DNA of 64,000 nt. Source: Streptomyces sp. MUM 203J. GTDB taxonomy: Bacteria; Actinomycetota; Actinomycetes; Streptomycetales; Streptomycetaceae. The translations under genes were made by a program, and so were the position numbers. Of this stretch, positions 52,671 through 61,728 are shown in pieces. The notes beneath the pieces were generated by a model. That model ran no database searches. It was not told where the DNA came from and saw only the letters and a program-made list of their open reading frames with translations. The DNA lies in the NCBI RefSeq assembly GCF_022414595.1, contig NZ_JADWYO010000003.1:149680-213679 (forward strand). The letters are read 5' to 3'. Within the stretch, counting starts at the first letter, position 1. Every line of letters begins with the position of its first letter.

Positions 52671-52875
52671 CGGGGGCGGAGCAGTCGGCCGCTGCACATG
52701 CGGCGGTCTCCCCCCGGCGGCCGGTCGCCCGTGCGGCCTGTCCCTGCCGGGCGCCGGGGGGCGGTGCGGCCTGTCCCTGCCGGGCGCCGCTGCCTGACAG
52801 CTTCAACCCCCGCTAGGCTGCTGCGCGTTCGACGACCGATCAGGCAGGCGGACGGCGCGGGACCAGGCGGGGGAC

Positions 52876-54957
52876 ATGGGCGAATTGCGCGGCGAGGGCG
52901 CGGAGGGGCGACGGGACGCGCCCGAGGACGACCGGCGGGGCACGGACCGGCCGGGCGACGGCACCGGCCGGGGCACCGGCGGGGCCGAGGGCGGCGCGCG
53001 GCAGGGCGCGGGCCCCGCCGGTGGCGGTGGGACCGGAGGCGTACCCGGCATGGAGGCGCTGGCCCCGGGCGATCCGGACCGCATCGGCGGTTATCGGCTG
53101 CTGGGGCGGCTCGGGTCCGGCGGGATGGGCCGGGTGTACCTGGCCCGTTCCGGGGGCGGCCGTACGGTCGCGGTCAAGGTGGTGAATGAGGAGCACGCGG
53201 CGGACGAACAGTTCCGGGCCCGCTTCCGGCGCGAGATCAAGGCCGCGCGGAAGGTCGGGGAGCATTTCACGGCACCCGTCCTGGACGCGGACCCCGACGC
53301 GGAGCGGCCCTGGGTGGCGACCGGCTTCGTGCCGGGGCCGTCGCTGGAACAGGTCGTCCGGCAGTACGGTCCCCTCCCGCCCGCCACCCTGCGCGCCCTG
53401 GCGGACGGCCTGCTGCGGGCCCTGCGCGGCATCCACGCCGCCGGGATCCTGCACCGCGACCTGAAGCCCTCGAACGTGCTGCTCACCGTGGAGGGCCCGA
53501 AGGTCATCGACTTCGGCATCGCCCGGGCCATGCAGCCGTCGGCGGAGTCCCTGGTGACCAGCACCGGCATGGTGGTCGGCTCGCCGGGCTTCATGGCCCC
53601 GGAACAGGTGCGCGGCAGACCGCTCGGACCCGAGGCGGACGTCTTCGCGCTGGGCTGCGTCCTGATGTACGCGGCGACGGCCCGCCTGCCGTTCGGCCAC
53701 GGTGCCGGGAACCAGCACGCGGTCATGTACGGGATCGTCGAGGACGAACCGGAACTGCACCGGGTGAAGGACGACCGGCTCCGCGCGTTCGTAGCCCGCT
53801 GCCTGCAGAAGGACCCCGCGGAACGCCCCGACGTGGACACGCTGCTGGGCGAGGACCCCCTGGCGGGCACCCACGGCACGGGAGACGCGTGGCTCCCGCC
53901 GGAACTGGTGGCCCAGCTGGCCCGTCAGGCGGCGAGACTGCTGGACGCGGAGGCACTGACCGCGCCGGAGCCGGAAGCGCCGGAGGCAGGCCCGGCAGCC
54001 GCCGACCAGGGCACCCTCGGCCTCCGCCCGGACCCGGCACCCGGGGACCGGCCGCCGGCAGGAGGCACGCCCCCCGGCCGGTCCCGCAGACGATGGGTCA
54101 TCCTGCCCGTAGCCGTCGCGGTGGTCGTCGGAACCGGTGTCGCCGTGCCCTTCGTCCTCCCCGACGACCAGGACCGGGTGCGGCAGGCCGCGCCGGGCCG
54201 GGACCGCGGCGGCGCGGCTCCGCCGCCGGACGCACCCGCACCGTCGACCCGCGCCTCGGGCGGCCCCACGCCCTCCTCCTCGCAGAGCGGGACGGCGGGG
54301 GAGGGCTCGCCCGGCCCCGGGAAGGACGGCGAGAAGGGCGACGGATCGTCTCCGAACGGCGGGGCGGAGGACGACGCCGTGCGAGGCGCCGCATCCGGTG
54401 GCTCCGCACCCACCCGGGCAGGCGACGCGCCGCCTGCCACCGGCTCCGGTTCGGGTTCGGGTTCCGGTTCGGGTTCGGACTCCGGTTCCGGTTCCGATTC
54501 CGGATCCGGCTCCGGTTCCGGCTCTGGTTCCGGCTCCGGGACGAACCCTGGCACCGCCCCCGCCCCCGGCCCCTCCTCAACCCCCGCCCCCGCCCCCGCC
54601 CCCGCCCCCGACAACAGGATCCCGTCGTCCTTCGTCGGCACCTGGACGTACTCCGGCCAGTACAACGTCAACCAGCCCCAGACGGTGACCGTCTACCGGG
54701 TCGCTCCCGGCCAGACCGCCGTCAGACTGGTCACCGACGTCAACGGCGCCCACTGCGAACACGTGGCCAAGCTCGTCTCGGTGACGGACAACGGCCGCCG
54801 TATCAACGTCGGCACGGCAACCGTGGACCGCGCCCGCTCCGCCAGTTACTGCGCCGCCCAGGACCCCTCCTACTTCGCCCTCGCCACCCCCACCGGCATC
54901 CGCCACGACGTAGGCCCCGCCCACGGCGACGGCTACCACTACGAACGGGCGAACTGA
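52876..54957 (+). CDS. Serine/threonine protein kinase with Gly-Ser repeat linker and extracellular C-terminal domain
   Basis: A 693-aa Hanks-type kinase. Residues 72-330 form the kinase domain: GSGGMGRVYLAR (80-91), AVK with Lys101, HRDLKPSN (193-200), DFG (212-214), SPGFMAPEQ. A single membrane helix (WVILPVAVAVVVGTGVAVPFVLP, near 400) leads to a long outside linker of Gly-Ser/Asp repeats and a Pro-Ala run, and a C-terminal strand-rich domain with cysteines (FVGTWTYSGQYNVNQPQTV, GAHCEHVAKL, SASYCAAQDPSY) that may sense a ligand. The first 58 residues are low complexity; ATG 53050 would omit them. Substrates unknown. Confidence 0.85.
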   Translation: MGELRGEGAEGRRDAPEDDRRGTDRPGDGTGRGTGGAEGGARQGAGPAGGGGTGGVPGMEALAPGDPDRIGGYRLLGRLGSGGMGRVYLARSGGGRTVAVKVVNEEHAADEQFRARFRREIKAARKVGEHFTAPVLDADPDAERPWVATGFVPGPSLEQVVRQYGPLPPATLRALADGLLRALRGIHAAGILHRDLKPSNVLLTVEGPKVIDFGIARAMQPSAESLVTSTGMVVGSPGFMAPEQVRGRPLGPEADVFALGCVLMYAATARLPFGHGAGNQHAVMYGIVEDEPELHRVKDDRLRAFVARCLQKDPAERPDVDTLLGEDPLAGTHGTGDAWLPPELVAQLARQAARLLDAEALTAPEPEAPEAGPAAADQGTLGLRPDPAPGDRPPAGGTPPGRSRRRWVILPVAVAVVVGTGVAVPFVLPDDQDRVRQAAPGRDRGGAAPPPDAPAPSTRASGGPTPSSSQSGTAGEGSPGPGKDGEKGDGSSPNGGAEDDAVRGAASGGSAPTRAGDAPPATGSGSGSGSGSGSDSGSGSDSGSGSGSGSGSGSGTNPGTAPAPGPSSTPAPAPAPAPDNRIPSSFVGTWTYSGQYNVNQPQTVTVYRVAPGQTAVRLVTDVNGAHCEHVAKLVSVTDNGRRINVGTATVDRARSASYCAAQDPSYFALATPTGIRHDVGPAHGDGYHYERAN
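54445..54545 (+). repeat. Tandem repeat coding for Gly-Ser linker
   Basis: About 17 copies of a six-base unit of the type GGYTCS (GGTTCG, GGTTCC, GACTCC, GATTCC) run in frame through the kinase gene and encode (Gly-Ser) with three Asp variants. A G-rich purine/pyrimidine tract of this kind is likely to vary in copy number between strains. Confidence 0.8.
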
Positions 54958-55180
54958 GCGTTCGGGAACTGCGGCAGGAGCGGCAGCGGGCGCCTTCGGG
55001 GCTGTGGAAGACGCGGTCGCACCAGTCGCAGGTGACGAGGGCGAATCCGGGCATCGGCCGCCCCTCCGGCACGGGCGGCGCGCCTTGACCGGTCGCGAGG
55101 GTCTCGCCTGAGGCGCCCGTAGCGCCCCTGCCGCGTACCAGAACCATCGGGACCGGGTAGGTGGTCGTGCCGTTCACCAC
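54803..55180 (-). CDS. Small Cys-rich protein downstream of GntR regulator (uncertain)
   Basis: A frame of 125 codons that begins with GTG at 55178-55180, directly after the TAG of the GntR gene. The central part (PGFALVTCDWCDRVFHSPEGARCRSC) has two CxxC pairs like a zinc ribbon. The last about 50 residues are Arg/Gly-rich and lie antisense to the end of the kinase gene, so the natural protein may end earlier or the frame may be incidental. The zero-base junction with the regulator is the main support. Confidence 0.4.
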   Translation of the reverse strand: MVNGTTTYPVPMVLVRGRGATGASGETLATGQGAPPVPEGRPMPGFALVTCDWCDRVFHSPEGARCRSCRSSRTLSSPVRSGSRRRGRGLRRGGCRWGWRGRSRRGPGRRSNWRSGRGPRLPCRR

Positions 55181-55996
55181 CTACTGGGATCGGTTGGATG
55201 GACCAGGGTGAACCGGAGAGTCCGGCGTGAACTCGTACTGGAGTTCGTGGAGATGTCCTGCCTTGACCATGACGGTGGCTTCGACGGGCCGCTCGTTGTC
55301 GCTGTAGACGACCCGCAGAGTTCGAAGGACGGGCAGATTGCCGGGAAGTCGAAGGGCTGCTGCCTGTTCCTGGGTGGGGATGCGGGCGGATACGCGGTCC
55401 ACACTCACGCGCGGTGGGAACCCCAGGTCCGCAAGGAGGGTGGGGGTTCCGCCACGGATCTTGCGGTTCTCCGTGACGGGGGTGCCTCGGGCGATGTCCG
55501 CAGGGTAGTAGGAGGCGACGAGTTCGACCGGTTCTTCGTCGATGGTGAGGAGCTGGCGGCGCAGGACGGCCGTCTCGCCGTCGTCGAGGCCGAGGAGTTC
55601 CCGGACGTCGGCCGGGGGCACGGCTTGTGCCACCTCCAGCAGGGTGCTTCGGGCTTGACCGCCGTGCCTTGTCGCTTCGGTGTGCCAGCGGAACGGTTCG
55701 CCCCGCGGAGCTGGGGCCATGTAAGCGGCGGGGCGCATGGTGCGCTGGCGGTGTTCTCGAACAGTTACAGCTGCCCCGGCCCGACCGATGACCAGGCCTT
55801 CGTCCTTGAGGAGTTGCAGAGCCTTCTGGATGGTTGCGTTCGAGGCGTCGAACCGCTCCTTGAGCTGCACGGTGGACGGCACCTTGGCTCCCGGTGCCAG
55901 GTCGCCGCTCATGATTTCGTCGCGCAGGTCGGCGGCGATGCGTTCGTGGAGGGAGCGGTGGTCGCGGGGGTCTGGATCGCCGTGGTGCGCGGTCAC
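55181..55996 (-). CDS. GntR-family regulator with UTRA domain
   Basis: A 271-aa regulator. Residues 13-85 are a GntR winged helix (LHERIAADLRDEIMSGDLAPGAKVPSTVQLKERFDASNATIQKALQLLKDEGLV), followed by a UTRA ligand domain (GETAVLRRQLLTIDEEPVELVASYYPADIARGTPV, LPVLRTLRVVYSDNERPVEATVMVKAG). ATG at 55994-55996 overlaps the stop of a second UTRA gene upstream. This is the HutC-type layout. Ligand unknown; it may control the divergent small genes at 56675. Confidence 0.88.
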   Translation of the reverse strand: MTAHHGDPDPRDHRSLHERIAADLRDEIMSGDLAPGAKVPSTVQLKERFDASNATIQKALQLLKDEGLVIGRAGAAVTVREHRQRTMRPAAYMAPAPRGEPFRWHTEATRHGGQARSTLLEVAQAVPPADVRELLGLDDGETAVLRRQLLTIDEEPVELVASYYPADIARGTPVTENRKIRGGTPTLLADLGFPPRVSVDRVSARIPTQEQAAALRLPGNLPVLRTLRVVYSDNERPVEATVMVKAGHLHELQYEFTPDSPVHPGPSNRSQ

Positions 55997-56538
55997 CCGA
56001 TGCTCATCTCATAGCGAAGGCGCTGCCGGTGGGCAGGCATGGTCATCAGGTCGGCCTGGATGGGGCGGTCGTTCGCATCGAGCGTGAGTCGTGCCAGGCG
56101 CAGGACAGGCTGGTCCGGGGAGGTCTGGAGGGCTTCTCGTTCCTTGTCCGTCGCCAGGCGCGCGGTGACGTCTTCGCGTACGCGGACGCCGATGTGTCCG
56201 AGTTCGGCCAGCAGGGACACCGCGCCGCCACGGATCTTCGCCGTTCCGGCGAGGGCGGTGCCGCGGGCGATGTCGGCCGGGTAGTACGTGTCGGTCACCT
56301 CGCACGGCTCACCGTCGAGTTCGATGATGCGGCGGCGCATGACCACCGGATCGCCGTCGGCCAGCCCGAGCAGCGCGGCTACCTCCTCGCCTGCTGGGAC
56401 CTCTCCGGCGAAGACGACACGCTGCGTGCCCTTGCGGCCCCGAGCGGCGGTTTCCTCGGTCCAGGCGTCGGCCTGCCCGTTCGTACGCGGCGTGAGATAC
56501 GGCATCGACGTGCTGACCCAGTCGCCCCTGCCGCCCAT
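55993..56538 (-). CDS. Stand-alone UTRA-domain protein (GntR-like, lacking DNA-binding domain)
   Basis: A 181-aa protein starting MGGRGDWVSTSMPYLTPRTNGQADAWTEE and then a UTRA domain (DGDPVVMRRRIIELDGEPCEVTDTYYPADIARGTAL, QPVLRLARLTLDANDRPIQADLMTMPAHRQRLRYEMSIG). The winged helix that normally precedes UTRA is missing, and the conserved start shows this is not a truncation. It shares the PADIARGT segment with the next gene, with which it overlaps (ATGA). It could form a ligand-sensing heterodimer with it. First gene of the pair. Confidence 0.85.
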   Translation of the reverse strand: MGGRGDWVSTSMPYLTPRTNGQADAWTEETAARGRKGTQRVVFAGEVPAGEEVAALLGLADGDPVVMRRRIIELDGEPCEVTDTYYPADIARGTALAGTAKIRGGAVSLLAELGHIGVRVREDVTARLATDKEREALQTSPDQPVLRLARLTLDANDRPIQADLMTMPAHRQRLRYEMSIG

Positions 56539-56674
56539 GGTGCCCTCCTGCTGTCGCCGGTGACCTCTGCACGTAACCGTAGGCGACTCACTCTAGGCGG
56601 GCCTCACAGGGCAACCTTTCCGCTATTCGCGAATAGTGGTACGTTCGCAGGGCAGTCGGAGCAAGGAGGGGCTC

Positions 56675-56866
56675 ATGCGCAGTACGCAGACGACGATGGC
56701 GGGACCCGTTGAGCTGCCCCTTCCGCCCAGACCTCCAAAGCCCGTACAGGGGTGTGACGTGTGTGCCGCGTTGGCCCGGCAGCGGGTGGAGGCGTGGAGG
56801 CGGGGGGACTTCTCGGCGGTGTCGGACTGCAACGTGGAGATCGCGGCGCACGGGAAGGGGCACTGA
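56675..56866 (+). CDS. Small hypothetical protein
   Basis: A 63-aa protein after AAGGAGG, ATG 56675. It has a Pro-rich N-terminus (LPLPPRPPKP) and a CDVCAALARQRVEAWRRGDFSAVSDCNVEIAAH segment with one CxxC pair and a third Cys. Similar short proteins often sit near GntR/UTRA genes in streptomycetes; the function is unknown. Divergent from the UTRA gene, and followed eight bases later by another small gene. Confidence 0.65.
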   Translation: MRSTQTTMAGPVELPLPPRPPKPVQGCDVCAALARQRVEAWRRGDFSAVSDCNVEIAAHGKGH

Positions 56867-56874
56867 GGGTGGCG

Positions 56875-57150
56875 ATGGAGCTGGAGCGGTGGCGGGAGTG
56901 CTGGGCGCGGGCGGAGGCGGCGGCCGACGAACTGAGGTCTGGGGTGGCGCGGTTGGGGCTGGAACCTGCGGTGTGCCGGAGGGTTCGGCCGATCGTGACG
57001 CATCCGGGGCGGGTGTACGTCGATGTGGGGATGCTGCCCGAGGACGCGGCGCGGATCATCGCCCGGGCACTGGGCCCGGAGCGTCCCGTCGTGTCTGGAG
57101 ACGGTGGGCCGCCCGGCCTGCCGGGTGAGGACCGTCGTACCTCGGTGTGA
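56875..57150 (+). CDS. Small hypothetical protein, coupled to the preceding one
   Basis: A 91-aa protein (MELERWRECWARAEAAADELRSGVARLGLEPAVCRRVRPIVTH, GRVYVDVGMLPEDAARIIARAL), helical N-terminus and a short strand/helix end. ATG 56875 with GAGG six bases upstream; a GTG at 56869 is possible. It is likely co-transcribed with the 63-aa gene. No family recognised. Confidence 0.6.
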   Translation: MELERWRECWARAEAAADELRSGVARLGLEPAVCRRVRPIVTHPGRVYVDVGMLPEDAARIIARALGPERPVVSGDGGPPGLPGEDRRTSV

Positions 57151-57527
57151 CCTGGCGAGGGCGCTTGTCCTCGTATGCCATCGGCTGACCGGTGGTACCC
57201 GCTCCGGTCGTCCGTCCTTCCGCAGGACCAGTGGCCGGAGCGGGTGTGAGGGGCCTGGCCCCGAAGGGCGGGGAGGGGCCCCGCAGTGCGCGCCACCGGA
57301 CGGCGTGACGGGGAGGTGGGGCGGCTGACCGGTCGCCGGCCCGTCGGCCCCGGGGGCTGACTGTCCCTGTCCTGCCGGGCGGCCGGGATGCCGGAGTCCG
57401 GTGGCCTCCAGGGCGTGGACATGGCGGTCGGGCGGACGCGCGGTCAGGTCGTAGCCGCACTTCCGCGCGACGCGGCAGGGGTTCTGGCGGTCCGGAGCCC
57501 CCAGGCCCCCAGCGGTACCGTGCGTAC
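57151..57527. other. Intergenic region with inverted repeat
   Basis: 377 bases without a gene I can support. CCCGCTCCGG (57198-57207) pairs with CCGGAGCGGG (57235-57244) across a 27-base loop and may end transcription of the small-gene pair. Nothing else seen. Confidence 0.4.
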
Positions 57528-58085
57528 ATGACCGATGCCGTGAACCGGCCGCTGCTGTTCCTGGACATCGACGGGACCCTCCTGCCGTATGGGGGTGCTC
57601 CGGTGCCCACCCGTGGCAGTGACGCGCACTGGCAGCACGAGGGCAACCCGCAGTTGGCCCGGCTCGATCCTTCGCACGGGCCGCGTCTGCTGGCGCTGCC
57701 GTGCGATCTGGTCTGGGCCACCGCCTGGATGCACGAGGCCAACGAGGTGGTGGGCCCCCGGCTCGGGCTGCCGGAGCTGCCGGTGGCGGAGCTTCCGGAG
57801 GACGACGACCAGCCTGGAACCCTGCACTGGAAGACGCGGGCGCTCGTTGCGGCCGCTGCCGGGCGGGCGTTCGCCTGGGCCGACGACGAGATCGGGGACT
57901 TCGACCGGGAGTGGGTCGAGTCGGAGCACCCGGAAGCCGCCCTGCTGTTGCGCGTCGATCCCGCCGTCGGGCTCACGGACGGCGACTTCGCCGCGCTCGG
58001 TGAGTGGATGGCCGCCCACGGTACAGCCGCCGGGCCTGGCGCGGCGCCGGCGGCTGTGGACGGTGGCGCTTCTGCCGGGGCGTGA
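57528..58085 (+). CDS. HAD-domain protein
   Basis: A 185-aa protein with HAD motif I LLFLDIDGTLLPYG (Asp13/Asp15), a middle region with DLVWATAWMHEANEVVGPRLGLPELP, a Lys in HWKTRAL and an acidic pair WADDEIGDFDREW that can serve as motif IV. This resembles HAD hydrolases found in streptomycetes with unknown substrate. ATG 57528. The C-terminal 20 residues are Ala/Gly-rich. Confidence 0.8.
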   Translation: MTDAVNRPLLFLDIDGTLLPYGGAPVPTRGSDAHWQHEGNPQLARLDPSHGPRLLALPCDLVWATAWMHEANEVVGPRLGLPELPVAELPEDDDQPGTLHWKTRALVAAAAGRAFAWADDEIGDFDREWVESEHPEAALLLRVDPAVGLTDGDFAALGEWMAAHGTAAGPGAAPAAVDGGASAGA

Positions 58086-58345
58086 GCTGCGTCAGGTGAT
58101 CGCCGCGTGCCCGGTTGGGCGCGCACCAGGAGCCGCAGGGGCTTTCTCGAAGATGCCGTCCTGGCCGCGAACGAAGGTGACCGCGCCGGTGACGCCGGTC
58201 GCCTAGTCGCACATGACCGGGCCGTCGGCCCTGCCGTGGCCGTCCGGGCCGTCTCGCCTTCCCGTGGCCGCAGGCGCGGCCATGGGACCCCGAGGTCGCG
58301 GAGGCCCCGGAAGCTGCGGGCGCCGCCTGTCCGGCCGGTGCCGGG
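58086..58345. other. Intergenic stretch without a supported gene
   Basis: 260 bases between two genes. A minus-strand segment (around 58105-58205) could encode TGAVTFVRGQDGIFEKAPAA between two stops, possibly the remains of a gene; it is too short to identify. Confidence 0.3.
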
Positions 58346-59044
58346 TCACGCCCCGGCGGCCTCCGGCGCCTCGTCCAGCGCCCGCCGCCACGTCCCCACC
58401 GCGCCCCGGGCCACCGGGGAGGCCCAGCCGGCCGGGCGGGCCGCGCCGCCGATGTGGAAGGCCTCGATCCCGGCGGCCCGCAGTGCGGGGACGTGCTCCA
58501 GGGAGAGCCCGCCACCGACCAGGAGCTGCGGTTCGCCCGGCAGCGCCGCCTCGGCCAGCAGGACCGGCAGCCCCTCGTCGACCCCCGCCGCCGCCCCGGC
58601 GGTCAGGTAGGTGTCCAGGCCGGGGAAGCCCGCCAGTTCCTTGCGCAGCGCCTGGCGGTCGGCCGCGTGGTCGATCGCCCGGTGGAACGTCCAGCGGCAC
58701 CCGTCCAGTACGGCCGTCAGCCGCTCCAGGGCCGTCAGGTCGACCCGGCCCTCCGCGTCCAGGAAGCCCAGCACGAACTCGTCCGCGCCCTCCGCGCGCA
58801 GCTCGCCCGCGACCCGCAGCAGCGCCTCCGTGTCGTCCGCCGCGAAGCCGTCCGTGAGGCGGATCATCACCCGCAGCGGGATGTCGACGGCGGCACGGAT
58901 GCTCGCGTACGTCTCGCGGGACGGCGAGAGGCCGTCCGCCGCTATGTCGGTGACCAGCTCCAGGCGGTCCGCTCCTCCGGCCTGCGCCGCGATCGCGTCC
59001 TCGGCGTCGAGGGCGATCACCTCCAGGACTGCACGGTTGCTCAT
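58346..59044 (-). CDS. cutC: CutC family TIM-barrel protein
   Basis: A 232-aa protein of the CutC family, named for copper homeostasis in E. coli though the biochemical role is disputed. Family features: LEVIALDAEDAIAAQAGGADRLELVTDIAADGLSPS, IPLRVMIRL, GADEFVLGFLDAEGRVD, TFHRAIDHAAD and LLVGGGLS. ATG at 59042-59044 with GGAGG upstream. A DasR-type operator lies 53 bases upstream, and the divergent neighbour is a copper pump, so both GlcNAc and copper could bear on it. The operator suggests an amino-sugar connection, which is inference. Confidence 0.85.
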   Translation of the reverse strand: MSNRAVLEVIALDAEDAIAAQAGGADRLELVTDIAADGLSPSRETYASIRAAVDIPLRVMIRLTDGFAADDTEALLRVAGELRAEGADEFVLGFLDAEGRVDLTALERLTAVLDGCRWTFHRAIDHAADRQALRKELAGFPGLDTYLTAGAAAGVDEGLPVLLAEAALPGEPQLLVGGGLSLEHVPALRAAGIEAFHIGGAARPAGWASPVARGAVGTWRRALDEAPEAAGA

Positions 59045-59097
59045 GGGTTTCCCATCCTCCGGAAGCGAGCGACGGCGGCTACCGCCTACGTCGACCT

Positions 59098-59113
59098 ACA
59101 GGTCTAGTCCAAT
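59098..59113. promoter_or_regulatory. DasR operator (dre) upstream of cutC
   Basis: ACAGGTCTAGTCCAAT, with the same GGTCTAGTCCA core as the site ahead of nagK. It is 53 bases before the cutC start in the 223-base region shared with copA. Confidence 0.7.
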
Positions 59114-59182
59114 ACCGGGCTCAGCCTAATGCGCGACAGGCGGGCGGGGGCGGGTTCCGGGCCGGTGGACCCTTGCTCCTTG

Positions 59183-59199
59183 ATACCCCCCTGGGGTAT
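59183..59199. promoter_or_regulatory. CsoR-type copper operator 1 of copA
   Basis: ATACCCC, three bases, GGGGTAT: perfect seven-base arms of the kind bound by CsoR copper sensors in actinobacteria. 69 bases before the copA ATG. No csoR or copZ gene is visible in the window. Confidence 0.8.
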
Positions 59200-59216
59200 A
59201 ACTTGGATAGTCGGAG

Positions 59217-59233
59217 TTACCCCCTCGGGGTAT
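59217..59233. promoter_or_regulatory. CsoR-type copper operator 2 of copA
   Basis: TTACCCC, three bases, GGGGTAT, same layout as operator 1, with centres 34 bases apart. It includes an in-frame ATG (59232-59234), which argues against that ATG being the true copA start. Confidence 0.75.
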
Positions 59234-59267
59234 GCTGAACCCTGGAACGACCAAGGAGCGCGCAGTC

Positions 59268-61568
59268 ATGAGCAGTCGCACGACCGCCACAGGGCCCACG
59301 GGCGCCACCGGTGCCGCCACCGCCGAGGTCGAACTCGTCATCGGCGGCATGACCTGCGCCTCCTGCGCCGCCCGCGTCGAGAAGAAGCTCAACCGCATGG
59401 ACGGCGTCGAGGCGACCGTGAACTACGCCACGGAGAAGGCCAAGGTCGCCTACCGCGGCGCCGACGTCTCCGTGCGGGACCTCATCGCCACCGTCGAGGC
59501 CACCGGCTACACCGCGAAGGAACCGGAGCCCCCCGCACCCGCCGCGCCGGACGAAGCCCCGGAGGAGGGCGGAGACGGCGACGACCCCGAGCTGCTGGCC
59601 CTGCGGCAGCGACTGCTCACCGCGCTCGCCCTCTCCGTCCCCGTCATCGCCATGGCGATGATCCCGCCCCTCCAGTTCACGTACTGGCAGTGGCTCTCCC
59701 TCACCCTCGCCGCGCCCGTCGTCGTCTACGCGGGCTGGCCGTTCCACCGCGCCGCCTGGACCAACCTCCGGCACGGCGCCGCCACCATGGACACGCTGAT
59801 CTCGGTCGGCACCTCGGCCGCGTTCCTCTGGTCCCTGTGGGCGCTGTTCTTCGGTACGGCGGGCATGCCCGGCATGTCCCACCCCTTCGAACTGACCGTC
59901 TCGCGCGGTGACGGCGCCGGGAACATCTACCTGGAGGCCGCCGCCGGAGTCACCGCCTTCATCCTGGCCGGGCGCTACTTCGAGGCCCGCTCCAAGCGGA
60001 AGGCGGGCGCCGCGCTGCGCGCCCTGCTGGAGCTGGGCGCCAAGGAGGTCACCGTCCTGCGTGAGGGCCGCGAGCAGCGGATCCCGACCGCCGACCTGCG
60101 CGTCGGGGACCGCTTCCTCGTCCGCCCCGGTGAGAAGATCGCCACCGACGGCACGGTCGTCGAGGGCTCCTCCGCCGTCGACGCCTCCATGCTGACCGGC
60201 GAGTCCGTCCCCGTCGAGGTCGCCGTCGGCGACCCGGTCACGGGTGCCACGCTCAACGCCGGGGGCCGCCTGGTCGTCGAGGCCACCAGGATCGGCGCCG
60301 ACACCCAGCTCGCCCGCATGGCGAAGCTGGTGGAGGACGCGCAGAACGGCAAGGCCGCCGCTCAGCGGCTCGCGGACCGGATCTCCGCCGTCTTCGTGCC
60401 CGTCGTCATCCTGCTGGCCCTCGGCACGCTCGGCGTGTGGCTCGCGCTCGGCGCCGGGCTGACCGCCGCGTTCACCGCCGCCGTCGCCGTGCTGATCATC
60501 GCCTGCCCCTGCGCCCTCGGGCTCGCCACGCCGACCGCGCTCATGGTCGGTACGGGGCGGGGCGCCCAGCTCGGCATCCTGATCAAGGGCCCGGAGGTGC
60601 TGGAGAACACCCGCAAGGCCGACACCATCGTGCTCGACAAGACCGGCACGGTGACGACGGGCCGGATGACCCTGCTGGGTGTCCGCGCGGCGGACGGGGT
60701 CACCGAGGCCGAGGTGCTGCGGCTCGCCGGGGCCCTGGAGCACGCCTCCGAGCACCCCATCGCCCAGGCCGTCGCCGCCGGGGCCGCCGAGCAGGTGGGC
60801 GAGCTGCCGGCGCCCGAGGACTTCGTGAACGTCGCGGGTCTGGGCGTGCAGGGCGTCGTCGAGGGGCACGCGGTGCTGGTGGGGCGGGAGAAGCTGCTGG
60901 AGGAGTGGGCCATCGGGCTTCCGGCCCCGCTCGCCCGCGCCAAGCAGGAGGCCGAGGCGCAGGGCCGTACCGCGATCGCCGTCGCGTGGGACGGCGAGGC
61001 GAGGGCGGTGCTGGAGGTCGCGGACGCGGTCAAGGACACCAGCGCGGAGGCGATCCGCCGCCTGCGGGAGCTGGGCCTGACCCCGGTCCTTCTGACCGGC
61101 GACAACCGGACCGTGGCGGAGGCGGTCGCCCGCGAGGTCGGTATCGACGCGGAGCACGTCATCGCGGAGGTCATGCCCGAGGACAAGGTCGAGGTCGTCA
61201 AGCGGCTCCAGGCCGAAGGACGGACCGTCGCGATGGTGGGCGACGGCGTCAACGACGCGGCGGCGCTCGCCCAGGCCGACCTGGGGCTCGCGATGGGCAC
61301 CGGCACGGACGCCGCGATCGAGGCGGGCGACCTGACCCTCGTACGGGGTGACCTGCGCGCCGCCGTCGACGCGATCCGCCTCTCCCGCCGCACCCTCGGC
61401 ACCATCAAGGGCAACCTCTTCTGGGCCTTCGCCTACAACATCGCGGCCCTGCCGTTGGCGGTGGCCGGCCTCCTGAACCCGATGATCGCGGGCGCGGCGA
61501 TGGCCTTCTCGTCGGTCTTCGTGGTGGGCAACAGCCTGCGGCTGAGGGGGTTCAGGGAGGCACGCTGA
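59268..61568 (+). CDS. copA: Copper-exporting P1B-type ATPase CopA
   Basis: A 766-aa inner-membrane ATPase that pumps Cu(I) out of the cell. One N-terminal metal-binding domain ([16 protein letters not shown], Cys30/Cys33), eight membrane helices, actuator MLTGESVPV (310-313), the transmembrane metal site [13 protein letters not shown] (CPC 413-415), phosphorylation motif [12 protein letters not shown] (457-461), SEHPIAQA and [21 protein letters not shown] 59268 follows AAGGAG; an ATG 36 bases upstream lies within a CsoR box and is rejected. Two CsoR-type boxes upstream show copper control. Confidence 0.94.
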   Translation: MSSRTTATGPTGATGAATAEVELVIGGMTCASCAARVEKKLNRMDGVEATVNYATEKAKVAYRGADVSVRDLIATVEATGYTAKEPEPPAPAAPDEAPEEGGDGDDPELLALRQRLLTALALSVPVIAMAMIPPLQFTYWQWLSLTLAAPVVVYAGWPFHRAAWTNLRHGAATMDTLISVGTSAAFLWSLWALFFGTAGMPGMSHPFELTVSRGDGAGNIYLEAAAGVTAFILAGRYFEARSKRKAGAALRALLELGAKEVTVLREGREQRIPTADLRVGDRFLVRPGEKIATDGTVVEGSSAVDASMLTGESVPVEVAVGDPVTGATLNAGGRLVVEATRIGADTQLARMAKLVEDAQNGKAAAQRLADRISAVFVPVVILLALGTLGVWLALGAGLTAAFTAAVAVLIIACPCALGLATPTALMVGTGRGAQLGILIKGPEVLENTRKADTIVLDKTGTVTTGRMTLLGVRAADGVTEAEVLRLAGALEHASEHPIAQAVAAGAAEQVGELPAPEDFVNVAGLGVQGVVEGHAVLVGREKLLEEWAIGLPAPLARAKQEAEAQGRTAIAVAWDGEARAVLEVADAVKDTSAEAIRRLRELGLTPVLLTGDNRTVAEAVAREVGIDAEHVIAEVMPEDKVEVVKRLQAEGRTVAMVGDGVNDAAALAQADLGLAMGTGTDAAIEAGDLTLVRGDLRAAVDAIRLSRRTLGTIKGNLFWAFAYNIAALPLAVAGLLNPMIAGAAMAFSSVFVVGNSLRLRGFREAR

Positions 61569-61595
61569 GCGCGCGCACGAGCATTCCGACCGCGG

Positions 61596-61635
61596 GCGAC
61601 GGGCGTCCCACCTGACATGGTGGGACGCCCGTCGC
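61596..61635 (+). terminator. Terminator after copA
   Basis: GCGACGGGCGTCCCA (61596-61610) and TGGGACGCCCGTCGC (61621-61635), perfect 15-bp stem, ten-base loop, 27 bases past the stop. Confidence 0.85.
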
Positions 61636-61728
61636 GCCGTCCGCGCAGCCGCGTACCGCACGGCCCGGGGCCCCGGAGCCCGGGGAAAATCCCTGGCCGT
61701 GCCGCCGGGACTCGACGAGACTCGTCCG

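Noticed and set aside
54445..54545. Short repeats that might suggest a CRISPR array
   Set aside because: The units are six bases without spacers and encode an in-frame Gly-Ser linker.
59232..59267. Upstream ATG as start of copA
   Set aside because: It lies in a CsoR-type operator and has no ribosome site; the ATG at 59268 has AAGGAG at the right distance.
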